NCBI GenBank assembly: GCA_019232985.1 | Contig: JAFAMW010000053.1 | Span: 1-56,394 of the forward strand | Direction: 5' to 3' | Origin: Roseateles sp. | GTDB lineage: Bacteria; Pseudomonadota; Gammaproteobacteria; Burkholderiales; Burkholderiaceae | Length of the DNA: 56,394 nt | Shown: one piece after another, positions 28,200-36,127 of the stretch | How positions within the stretch are numbered: position 1 is the stretch's first letter | Layout of the letters: every line of letters begins with the position of its first letter | Translations under genes and position numbers: made by a program | The notes under the pieces: model-generated | What the model was told of the DNA's origin: nothing | What the model saw: only the letters and a program-made list of their open reading frames with translations | Database searches by the model: none

Positions 28200-29132
28200 A
28201 TGAGCAGCGAAGCTTCGAGGGCCCCGGCCTACACCCCGTCCGACGCCTGGTCGAGCTGGCTGCTCGACCATCGCTACGGCGGCGACGCCGACTGGCAGCG
28301 TCATGTCGAGGATCGCGTCGCCGTCTACGCCGACAAGGTGCTCGACGCCTGCGGACTGAGGCCCGGCATGACGCTCGCCGACATCGGGTGCGGCGACGGC
28401 ACGGTCGCGTTCCGCGCGATCCGGCGGACCGGCGCGCTGCGCGCCGTGCTCGTCGACATCTCGGCACCGCTGCTGCGGCACGCGCGCGAGTCCGCGCTGG
28501 CGGCCGGCCTTGCCGCCCAGTGCAGTTTTGTCGAAGCCTCGGCCGAGCGGCTCGCCGCGCTGCCGGACGCCTCGGTCGACGCGGTCGTGACCCGTGCGGC
28601 GCTCGCCTATGTCGCCGACAAGCGCGCCGCGCTTCGCGAGTTCCATCGCGTGCTCAAGCCGGGCGGCCGGGTCTCCGTCTGCGAGCCGCTGATGCAGGAC
28701 GACGCGGTCGACACCGTGACGCTGCGCCGCATCGTCGAGGCGCGCGGCCACCTGCCCGGGCACGAGCTGCTGCCCCTGCTGCACCGCTGGAAAGCCGCGC
28801 AGTACCCCGACACGCTGGCCGGGCTGCGCGAGAGCCCGATCGCGAACTACTCCGAGCGCGACCTGTTCGGGTTCATCCGGGACGCCGGCTTCGTCGACGC
28901 CCATCTCGAGCTGCATCTCGACTCGCGTCCGATCGAGGCGCGCCCCTGGCAGGCCTTCCTGCAGGCCTCGCCGCACCCGTGCGCGCCGACCAACGGCGCG
29001 ATCCTCGAGCGCTGTTTCGACGCGCCGGAGCGCGAGCGCTTCGAGGCGCTGATGCGGCCGGCCGTCGAGGCCGGCGGCGAGATCGGCGTCGAGCGCCTGG
29101 TTTACGCGTCCGCGTCCAAGCCTACCGGCTAG
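28200..29132 (+). CDS. SAM-dependent class I methyltransferase
   Basis: Methyltransferase of 310 residues. Motif I is LADIGCGDGTVAF (about residues 60-72), followed by the acidic VLVDIS end of beta-2, ASAERLAALPDASVDAV and LKPGGRVSVCEPL, the pattern of the UbiE/methyltransf_11 type. The substrate is not predictable. The start at 28200 follows the flavin-reductase promoter region; upstream open frame is intergenic. Its 3' end overlaps the convergent symporter gene by 11 bp. Confidence 0.85.
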   Translation: MSSEASRAPAYTPSDAWSSWLLDHRYGGDADWQRHVEDRVAVYADKVLDACGLRPGMTLADIGCGDGTVAFRAIRRTGALRAVLVDISAPLLRHARESALAAGLAAQCSFVEASAERLAALPDASVDAVVTRAALAYVADKRAALREFHRVLKPGGRVSVCEPLMQDDAVDTVTLRRIVEARGHLPGHELLPLLHRWKAAQYPDTLAGLRESPIANYSERDLFGFIRDAGFVDAHLELHLDSRPIEARPWQAFLQASPHPCAPTNGAILERCFDAPERERFEALMRPAVEAGGEIGVERLVYASASKPTG

Positions 29133-30609
29133 CGGCGCCGCGGCCGCCGAGCACGAGCTGGACGATGCCGGCGACGACGATATTGAGCGTGAGCGCGATC
29201 AGGCCCGTGTACATCGCGTAGCTCGTGCCGCCGACGACGAGGGCGTGCACGGGCTTGACGCCGTCCGCGTACGCGAGCGAGGTGCCGACGACGATGCCGA
29301 CGAACCAGCCGGCAAGCAGCGCGGGCGCGCGCAGCCGGCGCGTGAACAGGCCGAACACGAGCGCCGGGAAGGTCTGCAGGATCCACACGCCGCCGAGCAA
29401 CTGCAGGTCGAGCGCGAACTTGGTCGGCAGCAGCAGGATGCACGCGAGCGCGCCGACCTTGACGACCATCGACACGACCTTGGCGACCTTCTCTTCCTGC
29501 GCCGGCGTGACCTGCGCGTTCACGTAGGGTTTCCAGAAGTTGCGCGTGAACAGGTTCGCCGCGCCGATCGACATCACGGCCGCGGGCACGAGCGCGCCGA
29601 TCGCGATCGCCGAGAACGCGAAGCCCGTGAACCAGGACGGGAACAGCGTCGCGAACAGCTGCGGCACGACGTCGTTGTTCGACTTGAGCTGCAGGTGCGC
29701 CGCGTAGCCCATGAAGCCGAGCAGGGCGATCAGGCCCAGCAGCACCGTGTAGGCGGGCAGGTAGATCGCGTTCTGGCGGATCGTACGCGCGTCCTTGGCC
29801 GCGAGCACGCCGGTCAGCGTGTGCGGGTACATGAACGCGGCCATCGCCGAGCCGAGCGCGAGCGTCGCGAACGGCAGCATCTGCGCGGGCTTGAGCGTGA
29901 TGCCGGTGGCGCCGCCCTTGGCCGCGAACGCGTCGCGCGCGGCCGAGAACACGGCGCCGTAGCCGCCGAGCTTGAGCGGCACGACGGTGACGGCGACGAG
30001 CACGACGATGTAGATCATCACGTCCTTGACGAACGCGATCAGCGCAGGCGCACGCAGGCCGGCCGAGTAGGTGTAGAGCGCGAGCACGACGAAGGCCGCC
30101 GCGAGCGGCAGCTCGCCGGTCAGGCCCAGCGCCTGGATCACGGTCTGCATGCCGACGAGCTGCAGCGCGATATAGGGCATGGTCGCGACGATGCCGGTCA
30201 GCGCGACGGCGGCCTCGAGCGCGCGCGAGCCGTAGCGGCCGTAGACGACGTCCGCGGCCGTGACATGGCCGCCCTGCGCGGCCTCCTTCCACAGCCTGGG
30301 CATGATCGCGAACACGATCGGGTAGACGACGATCGTGTACGGCAGCGCGAAGAAGCCGTAGGCGCCGACCGCGTAGACGAGCGCGGGCACGGCGATCACG
30401 GTGTAGGCCGTGTAGAAGTCGCCGCCGACGAGGAACCAGGTGATCCAGGCGCCGAAGTTGCGCCCGCCGAGGCCCCATTCGTCGAGGTGCGCACCCTTGT
30501 GCGAGGCGCCGCGCTGCCAGCGCGCGGCGAGAAAGCCGATCACGGTGACAAGCGCGAAGAAGAACACGAAGACCGCGAGCGCGGTCCAGTTGATGTTGGT
30601 GGTGTCCAT
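29122..30609 (-). CDS. Sodium:solute symporter, monocarboxylate (MctP) type
   Basis: Sodium:solute symporter family carrier of 495 residues with about 13 transmembrane segments. The MctP-like stretch HLDEWGLGGRNFGAWITWF is followed by VGGDFYTAYTVIAVPALVYA, typical of monocarboxylate (lactate, pyruvate, propionate) uptake carriers. It follows the DUF3311 gene after 6 nt; the stretch GGGGAG there is its ribosome-binding site. The substrate is inferred from the subfamily. Confidence 0.9.
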   Translation of the reverse strand: MDTTNINWTALAVFVFFFALVTVIGFLAARWQRGASHKGAHLDEWGLGGRNFGAWITWFLVGGDFYTAYTVIAVPALVYAVGAYGFFALPYTIVVYPIVFAIMPRLWKEAAQGGHVTAADVVYGRYGSRALEAAVALTGIVATMPYIALQLVGMQTVIQALGLTGELPLAAAFVVLALYTYSAGLRAPALIAFVKDVMIYIVVLVAVTVVPLKLGGYGAVFSAARDAFAAKGGATGITLKPAQMLPFATLALGSAMAAFMYPHTLTGVLAAKDARTIRQNAIYLPAYTVLLGLIALLGFMGYAAHLQLKSNNDVVPQLFATLFPSWFTGFAFSAIAIGALVPAAVMSIGAANLFTRNFWKPYVNAQVTPAQEEKVAKVVSMVVKVGALACILLLPTKFALDLQLLGGVWILQTFPALVFGLFTRRLRAPALLAGWFVGIVVGTSLAYADGVKPVHALVVGGTSYAMYTGLIALTLNIVVAGIVQLVLGGRGAASR

Positions 30610-30615
30610 CGCTGC

Positions 30616-30792
30616 TTACTCCCCGTCGCGTTCGCCGCGGTTGACGAACCAGATCAGCGCCGAGGTGACGGGAACCCACGCGAACAGGTACCAGTAGAAG
30701 AACGGGAAGCCCCACAGCGCGGGCTCCTCCTGGTTGTAGAACGGCACGGCCAGCAGGCCGATGAAGGGCAGCAGAAGCAGCCAGCGGCGCAT
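30616..30792 (-). CDS. DUF3311 small membrane protein, symporter partner
   Basis: 58-residue protein beginning MRRWLLLLPFIGLLAVPFYN and ending LIWFVNRGERDGE, with two hydrophobic segments and a central WGFPFFYWY. DUF3311 proteins are regularly encoded directly before MctP-like symporters. GGAG stands 8 nt before the ATG. It lies 6 nt ahead of the symporter and 13 bp after the small basic protein gene, so the three are one transcript. Confidence 0.9.
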   Translation of the reverse strand: MRRWLLLLPFIGLLAVPFYNQEEPALWGFPFFYWYLFAWVPVTSALIWFVNRGERDGE

Positions 30793-30805
30793 GCTTGTCT
30801 CCTTG

Positions 30806-31132
30806 TTATTTGTTGGGCTTGGTGATGCGCTTCATGCGCGCAAGGTTTAATTCGTAACGCGTGACGATTTCTGCGAGCAGGTTCTCGGCCTCGTGGGCCG
30901 CGCCTTCGCGCAGCTCGCTGCCCGGGTCCTCGATCGTACGCAAGGCGGCGGCGAGGCGCTCGAGCAGGGTGACACGCGCCATTTCCGCGGGGTCGATCTC
31001 GTAGAGCGCGTTGAAGCGCCGACGCCGGTACCGGCGCTGACGCTCGGCGTTGCTCATCGCCCGCTCGCCAGCCGGCGGGCGGCCGCGGCGCTTGGCCGGG
31101 GCGGGCGGGGCGTCGGCCTTTTTCGCGTTCAT
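30806..31132 (-). CDS. Small basic protein with AT-hook-like N-terminus
   Basis: Unassigned protein of 108 residues. The N-terminus is Ala/Pro/Lys-rich with KRRGRPPAGE, resembling an AT-hook, and then RAMSNAERQRRYRRRR, a strongly basic helix. The rest is a predicted helical, acidic-to-mixed region. It could bind nucleic acid. It is the first gene of the transcript with DUF3311 and the symporter, so it may be a local regulator (inference). A 13-bp sequence, AACGCGTGACGAT, occurs both inside its 3' part and just upstream of its start. Confidence 0.65.
   Translation of the reverse strand: MNAKKADAPPAPAKRRGRPPAGERAMSNAERQRRYRRRRFNALYEIDPAEMARVTLLERLAAALRTIEDPGSELREGAAHEAENLLAEIVTRYELNLARMKRITKPNK
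30856..30868 (+). repeat. 13-bp direct repeat, copy 1
   Basis: AACGCGTGACGAT, identical to 31147-31159, 291 bp away. This copy lies in the 3' coding part of the small basic protein. Confidence 0.6.
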
Positions 31133-31146
31133 GGCGGCGATTGTGC

Positions 31147-31159
31147 AACGCGTGACGAT
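31147..31159 (+). repeat. 13-bp direct repeat, copy 2
   Basis: AACGCGTGACGAT in the region between the small basic protein and higB, followed by an A/T-rich stretch. Could be a protein-binding site or chance duplication. Confidence 0.5.
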
Positions 31160-31218
31160 ATTTTTGAAGGAATGCGACGACCCGTTTGACGGATTCCGTG
31201 CCGCAGAAAAAATCCCGC

Positions 31219-31506
31219 ATGATCCACTCGTTCGCGTGTACGGCGTGTACGGATACCGAGGCGCTCTTTAGGAGCAGAGCCGTCGCCCGGTTCAGGAACA
31301 TCGAGCGGGTAGCACGACGCAAGCTGCTGCAATTGCACGCTGCCACGGTGTTGGACAGCCTACGCGTTCCTCCGGGCAATCACCTCGAGGCTTTGAAGGG
31401 CAAGCGCAGCGGCGAGCACAGTATTCGGATCAACGATCAGTGGCGCGTGTGCTTTGTCCGGAGAGGCGATGGCGCCGAGCGTGTCGAGATCGTGGATTAC
31501 CACTAG
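31219..31506 (+). CDS. higB: HigB-type toxin (RelE superfamily mRNA interferase)
   Basis: 95-residue toxin expected to cut ribosome-bound mRNA. The HigB core is clear: TEALFRSRAVARFRNIERVA, LRVPPGNHLEALKG, HSIRINDQWRVCF and the terminal VEIVDYH. An in-frame 9-bp tandem duplication near the N-terminus gives ACTACT (residues 6-11). Start ATG 31219 is chosen by family alignment; no clear ribosome-binding site is seen. HigA follows after 3 bp, the toxin-first order usual for higBA. Confidence 0.92.
   Translation: MIHSFACTACTDTEALFRSRAVARFRNIERVARRKLLQLHAATVLDSLRVPPGNHLEALKGKRSGEHSIRINDQWRVCFVRRGDGAERVEIVDYH
31234..31251 (+). repeat. 9-bp tandem duplication inside higB
   Basis: GCGTGTACG occurs twice in a row, aligned to the reading frame, adding three residues (Ala-Cys-Thr) without shifting the frame. 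Confidence 0.85.
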
Positions 31507-31509
31507 GAA

Positions 31510-31824
31510 ATGGCGATGACCAAGCTGCTTGACGAGATCCACCCCGGCGAAGTGCTGCTGGAGGACTTCATGAAGCCGCTGGGCATCAGTGCGCGTCAGC
31601 TTGCTGCCGACATCGACGTGTCGCCGAGCCGCGTCAGCGAGTTGGTGAACGGCAGGCGGCCGATCACCGCCGACACGGCGCTGCGCCTGGGTTTGTTTTT
31701 CAGCATGGAGCCCCGCTTCTGGCTCAACCTGCAGAGCGAGTACGACATGAGGATGGCGATGCGCGAAACCCGGGTGGGCATCGAGCCTCGCATTCGAGTG
31801 TTCCGACCCAAGGCGGCCGCCTGA
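31510..31824 (+). CDS. higA: HigA-type antitoxin, XRE/HTH
   Basis: 104-residue antitoxin and autorepressor. The N-terminal IHPGEVLLEDFMKPLGIS and the helix-turn-helix ISARQLAADIDVSPSRVSEL are those of the HigA (VapI) family; the tail FWLNLQSEYDMRMA is also typical. It is encoded 3 bp after higB. ATG 31516 is an alternative start. Its 3' end converges on the lacI-type gene with a 27-bp gap. Confidence 0.93.
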   Translation: MAMTKLLDEIHPGEVLLEDFMKPLGISARQLAADIDVSPSRVSELVNGRRPITADTALRLGLFFSMEPRFWLNLQSEYDMRMAMRETRVGIEPRIRVFRPKAAA

Positions 31825-31851
31825 GCATGCCGCGCCGTTGATGGTTGACGC

Positions 31852-32877
31852 TCAGCGGCGCGCGCGCGCGGCCGGCGGCGGCCCGACCGATGCGCGCCAG
31901 GTCATCGCGATCGGGAACTCGCGCACGACCGGCAGCTCGAAGCCGTAGCAGCGGTTCATCAGCCAGTGCAGGCCGTTGAGCGTCATGTCGCGCAGCGGCA
32001 GGTGGACGCTGCTCAGGCGCGGCGCCGAGTACTCGGCACTCGCGGTGTCGTCGTAGCCGAGCACCGAGACGTCGCCGGGCACCGACACGCCATGCTGCTG
32101 GAAGCAGGACAGCGCGCCGACCGCGCTCTCGTCGTTCGCGCAGAACAGCGCCGTGAACCTGTGGCCGCAGTCGAGCAGCTCCTTCGCGCAGGCCCAGCCG
32201 CCCTCGGGCGAGAAATCGCTGTAGATCAGCTTGACCGTGGCCGGGTCGACGCCGTGGCGCGCGAGCTCGCCCATGAAGCCGCCGATCCGCTCGACGTTGT
32301 CGGGCGAGGTCTCCGGCCCAGCGATCACCGCGAAATGACGGTGCTTGAACTCGAGCAGCGCGCGCGCCGCGACGACGCCGCCCTGCACGTGGTCGGTGTT
32401 GAAGCAGGCTTCCTTGAGGCGCGGGAAGTGGCGGTTCAGCACGACGATGTGGCGCAGGTTCTTGCGCAGGGCCCTGACGTCCTCCTCGCGGATTGCGTTG
32501 CTCATCACGACGAGCCCGTCGCAGCCGCGGTCGATCAGGAACTGCAGGCCGTCGAGCGTCTGGCGCCGCTCGTCGCCGTTGCCCTGGCCGAAGGCCACGA
32601 CCATGTGGCGGCCGTGGCCGCGCAGCGTGCTGTCGATGACCTGCAGGATCGGCGTGTAGAAGGTGCCCTTGAGCAGCGGGATGAACACGCCGATCATCTG
32701 CGACGAGCCCGACAGCAGGGTGCGCGCCGCGTGCGAAGGCCGGAAGTTCAGCTCGGCGATGGCCTCGCGCACGCGCTCGGCCGTCGCGGGCGCCACCGCG
32801 CCGTTGCCGCTGATCACGCGCGACGCGGTGCCGACGCCGACGCCCGCGAGGCGGGCGACGTCCTTGATGGTGGGCAT
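31852..32877 (-). CDS. LacI/GalR-family transcriptional repressor
   Basis: Sugar-responsive repressor of 341 residues. The HTH is TIKDVARLAGVGVGTASRVI (residues 3-22) with hinge region FRPSHAARTL, followed by a periplasmic-binding-like sensor domain (about 60-341). It diverges from the TonB receptor gene, whose promoter carries a perfect LacI-type palindrome. It is therefore the probable local repressor of the beta-glucoside operon, released by a sugar. The 333 bp between the two genes hold the promoter, the operator and no coding gene. Confidence 0.92.
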   Translation of the reverse strand: MPTIKDVARLAGVGVGTASRVISGNGAVAPATAERVREAIAELNFRPSHAARTLLSGSSQMIGVFIPLLKGTFYTPILQVIDSTLRGHGRHMVVAFGQGNGDERRQTLDGLQFLIDRGCDGLVVMSNAIREEDVRALRKNLRHIVVLNRHFPRLKEACFNTDHVQGGVVAARALLEFKHRHFAVIAGPETSPDNVERIGGFMGELARHGVDPATVKLIYSDFSPEGGWACAKELLDCGHRFTALFCANDESAVGALSCFQQHGVSVPGDVSVLGYDDTASAEYSAPRLSSVHLPLRDMTLNGLHWLMNRCYGFELPVVREFPIAMTWRASVGPPPAARARR

Positions 32878-33021
32878 GGGTGAGGGCAGGTTGGGCCTTG
32901 AACGAGCGCCGATTATGGCGGCCGATCCGAAGCCGCCAAGCGAGGCACGAACGGGCCAATTCACCCCCGGTCTGTCGGGCGCGCGCAACGCGTGCGAACC
33001 GATGTCCTCAGGCAAACGCGA

Positions 33022-33051
33022 TTGACAAGCGACGCGCGTCGGCAGTAAATT
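33022..33051 (+). promoter_or_regulatory. Strong sigma-70 promoter of the TonB receptor operon
   Basis: TTGACA at 33022-33027 and TAAATT at 33046-33051 with an 18-bp spacer, predicting a transcript start near 33058. It leads into the receptor gene at 33211 through a leader of about 150 nt. Confidence 0.8.
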
Positions 33052-33062
33052 TCAAACCGAAT

Positions 33063-33076
33063 TGGAATCGATTCCA
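33063..33076. promoter_or_regulatory. LacI-type operator TGGAATCGATTCCA
   Basis: Perfect 14-bp palindrome with central CG, the hallmark of LacI/GalR operators. It sits just downstream of the predicted transcript start (about +5 to +18), ideal for repression by the adjacent LacI protein. I found no second identical copy in the window. Confidence 0.82.
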
Positions 33077-33210
33077 CTTTTGTAGTGGAGCGGGCGGCGG
33101 CCGCAGCTTGGCGGTGTAGTGCGGCGACGCCCCGGCGCGCATCGGCCATGGCCAGCCGATGCCGCCGCGAGATCCAGGCGTTTGAACAACAGGCCTATGG
33201 AGACAAGCCG

Positions 33211-36051
33211 ATGAATCGAATCAAGAGGGCCGCGGACCCTGGCGCGGCGCTGCGCCCGGCCTACCGCGTCAAGCCCGTCGCCGCCGTCTGCGCCGCGCTG
33301 CTTGCGACGCCGGCGGTCTACGCGCAAGACCAAGCCCCGCAGGCGACGACGACCCAGGCGCCGGCCGACGGCAAGACGCCGGACCAGCTCGACACCGTGG
33401 TCGTGACCGGGATCCGCGGCTCGATCGAAAGCTCGATCGCGCTCAAGCGCAATTCGGAGTCGGTCGTCGAGACCATCACGTCCGAGGACATCGGCAAGCT
33501 GCCCGACGTCAGCATCGCCGAATCGCTGTCGCGCCTGCCGGGCCTGGCCGGGCAGCGCGTCGACGGGCGCGTGCAGAGCATCGCGATCCGCGGCATGTCG
33601 TCCGACTTCTCCGGCACCCTGCTCAACGGCCGCGAGCAGACCACGACGGGCGTGAACCGCGGCGTCGAGTTCGACCAGTACCCGGCCGAGCTGATGTCCT
33701 CCGTCGTCGTGTACAAGACGCCCGACGCGGCCCTGCTGGGCCAGGGCATTTCGGGCACCGTCGACCTGCGCACGATCCGACCGCTCGACCGGTCCTCGCG
33801 TGCCGTCGCGCTGAACGCGCGCGCCGAGCGCAACTCGCTCGGCGACCTCAACCACGGCTACGGCGGCACCGGCGCCGACGGCGCGCGCCTGAGCGCGTCC
33901 TATATCGACCAGTTCGCCGACCACACGGTCGGCGTGGCCCTCGGCTACGCCCACCTCGACTCGCCGGGCCAGGAGCTGCACTACAAGGCCTGGGGCTTCC
34001 AGACCGACGCGAACTGCCTGCAGCACCAGACCGACTGGGGCTGCCACCCGGTCACGGGCACCTCGCCGGGCTCGGCCTACTACATGACCGGCTTCGAGGC
34101 CGCGACCTTCTCGCGCGACGACAAGCGCGACGGCCTGATGGGCGTGCTCGAATACAAGCCCAACCGCGACTTCCACAGCACCGTCGACCTCTACTACTCG
34201 AAGTTCAAGCAGACCGAGGTCATGCGCGGCCTGATGGGCTCGATCGGCGACGGCTGGGGCGTGCCCGGCAGCGTGTTCTCCAACGTCACGACGACGCCGG
34301 TCGGCGACGGCTCGCTCGTGACTTCGGCCACGACGACCATGGTGCCCAATATGGTCGTCCGCAACGACTACAACACGCGCAACGACACGCTCAAGGCGCT
34401 GGGCTGGAACACCGAGGCCAAGATCGGCCAATGGACGGCCGTGGGCGACCTCAGCTATTCGAGCGCCAGGCGAATCGAGACGCTGTTCGAGACCTACGCG
34501 GGCTCGGCCACCTCGCCGTCGATCACGTTCGACATCCCGACCAGCCCGGGCTACCCGACCTTCTCGAGCAGCACCAATTTCTCGGACCCGAGCCTGATCG
34601 CGCTGAGCGACCCGGCTGCCTGGGGCCATCTGGGCCGCCAGCAGTTCACGACCCAGAACGACGTGATGAAGGACGCGCGCCTGGACTTCAAGCGCGAGCT
34701 CGGCTGGGGCCCTTTCACGCAGGTCGACCTCGGCGTGAACTACAACAAGCGCGACAAGACGCAGAACTTCAACGTGCTGTTCGCGACGCTGAAGAACGGC
34801 GCGACCTCGGAGCTGTTGAGCTCGAGCGACGTGCTGCCGAGCAGCAGCCTGGGCTTCGTCGGCCTGCCCGGCGGCACCCTGGCCTACGACGTCAACGCGG
34901 TCGCGGCCAAGTACTACACGATGACGCAGAACCTCAGCGGGGGTCCGGGCGGCGACCAGTCGCACGACTTCGGCGTGCACGAGCGCATCGCCACGGCCTT
35001 CGTCAAGCTCGATATCGAGACCGAACTCGGCGGCGTGCCGATCCACGGCAACACGGGCGTGCAGTTCATCCACACCAAGCAGGACTCGAACGCGTTCGCG
35101 TTCGACGGCAACGGCGCCGTGATCGGCACGATCGACCCGGGCACGAGCTACAGCAACCTGCTGCCGAGCCTCAACCTGACCGGCGACATCGGCGGCAACC
35201 GCCTGCTGCGCCTCGGCCTGGCCCGCGAGGAGATGCGTCCGCGCATCTTCGACATGAACGCCGCGTCGTCGGCCAGCGTCAGCACGACCGACCATTTCTG
35301 GTCGGGCAACGGCGGCAACCCCAAGCTCAAGCCCTGGCTCGCGAGCGCCGCGGACCTGTCGCTCGAGCAGTATTTCGGCAAGCGCAGCTATATCGCCGGC
35401 GCGGTGTTCTACAAGAAGCTGCAGAGCTATATCTACTCGGCCACCGTTCCCTACGACTTCAGCGGCTTCATCAACTCGACGCCGACGGTGAATCCGGCCA
35501 GCAACATCGGCACCTACACGACGAACAGCAACGGCACGGGCGGCCGCATGCGCGGCGTGGAGCTCAGCGGCGTGCTCGACGCGGCGCTGCTGACCCCGGC
35601 GCTCGACGGCTTCGGCGTGCAGACGAACTTCTCGTACACCGACAGCTCGATCCTCGCCAACGGCCCGGGCAACACGGCGGCCTGGCAGTCACTGCCGGGG
35701 CTGTCCAAGCGCGTCGCGAACCTGCAGCTGTTCTACGAGAAGTACGGCTACTCGCTGCGCATCAGCGACAACTACCGCTCGGACTTCCGCGGCGAATACA
35801 CCTCGCTGTTCGGCAACACCTCGATCCTGCGCACGCTCGCGCAGAGCACGATCGACGTGCAGGCGAGCTACGAGACGCAGAGCGGACCGACCAAGGGCCT
35901 GCAGTACCTGTTCCAGATCGTCAACCTGACGAACACGCCCGACAAGAACGTGCAGGACGGCAGCGGCTTCGGCGGCAACGTCACGGCGCCGCAGGAGTAC
36001 AACAAGTACGGGCGCACCTACCTGTTCGGCGTGAACTACAAGTTCCAATAA
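33211..36051 (+). CDS. TonB-dependent outer-membrane receptor, carbohydrate type
   Basis: Outer-membrane receptor of 946 residues for energy-driven uptake. A signal peptide (about 18-40, ending TPAVYAQ) is followed by LDTVVVTGIRGSIESSI, the plug domain with LSRLPGLAGQRVDGR and SIAIRGM, and a long beta-barrel ending in YLFGVNYKFQ with terminal aromatic. The pattern matches the TIGR01782-like receptors of Caulobacter and Xanthomonas that import glycans or glycosides. GGAG 8 nt before ATG 33211 fixes the start. Glucosidase and sugar-transporter genes follow, so the ligand is probably a beta-glucoside or oligosaccharide. Confidence 0.93.
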   Translation: MNRIKRAADPGAALRPAYRVKPVAAVCAALLATPAVYAQDQAPQATTTQAPADGKTPDQLDTVVVTGIRGSIESSIALKRNSESVVETITSEDIGKLPDVSIAESLSRLPGLAGQRVDGRVQSIAIRGMSSDFSGTLLNGREQTTTGVNRGVEFDQYPAELMSSVVVYKTPDAALLGQGISGTVDLRTIRPLDRSSRAVALNARAERNSLGDLNHGYGGTGADGARLSASYIDQFADHTVGVALGYAHLDSPGQELHYKAWGFQTDANCLQHQTDWGCHPVTGTSPGSAYYMTGFEAATFSRDDKRDGLMGVLEYKPNRDFHSTVDLYYSKFKQTEVMRGLMGSIGDGWGVPGSVFSNVTTTPVGDGSLVTSATTTMVPNMVVRNDYNTRNDTLKALGWNTEAKIGQWTAVGDLSYSSARRIETLFETYAGSATSPSITFDIPTSPGYPTFSSSTNFSDPSLIALSDPAAWGHLGRQQFTTQNDVMKDARLDFKRELGWGPFTQVDLGVNYNKRDKTQNFNVLFATLKNGATSELLSSSDVLPSSSLGFVGLPGGTLAYDVNAVAAKYYTMTQNLSGGPGGDQSHDFGVHERIATAFVKLDIETELGGVPIHGNTGVQFIHTKQDSNAFAFDGNGAVIGTIDPGTSYSNLLPSLNLTGDIGGNRLLRLGLAREEMRPRIFDMNAASSASVSTTDHFWSGNGGNPKLKPWLASAADLSLEQYFGKRSYIAGAVFYKKLQSYIYSATVPYDFSGFINSTPTVNPASNIGTYTTNSNGTGGRMRGVELSGVLDAALLTPALDGFGVQTNFSYTDSSILANGPGNTAAWQSLPGLSKRVANLQLFYEKYGYSLRISDNYRSDFRGEYTSLFGNTSILRTLAQSTIDVQASYETQSGPTKGLQYLFQIVNLTNTPDKNVQDGSGFGGNVTAPQEYNKYGRTYLFGVNYKFQ

Positions 36052-36064
36052 GGCGCCGCCCCCC

Positions 36065-36112
36065 GCAGGCCGCGGCCGCGCGCGCGTCGAGCGCGCGCGG
36101 GCTGCGGCCTGC
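36065..36112 (+). other. Long GC hairpin between the TonB receptor and GH1 genes
   Basis: Arms GCAGGCCGC...GCGCGCGC pair with GCGCGCGC...GCGGCCTGC around the loop GTCGA, with a small internal loop. No T-tract follows, so it is not a standard terminator. It could stabilise the receptor mRNA or lower read-through into the cytoplasmic genes. Confidence 0.6.
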
Positions 36113-36127
36113 TCACGCGTTGTACGC

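Noticed and set aside
33052..35295. 747-codon minus frame opposite the TonB receptor
   Set aside because: Shadow of the receptor gene with low-complexity Arg/Ala/Val/Asp content and no motif.
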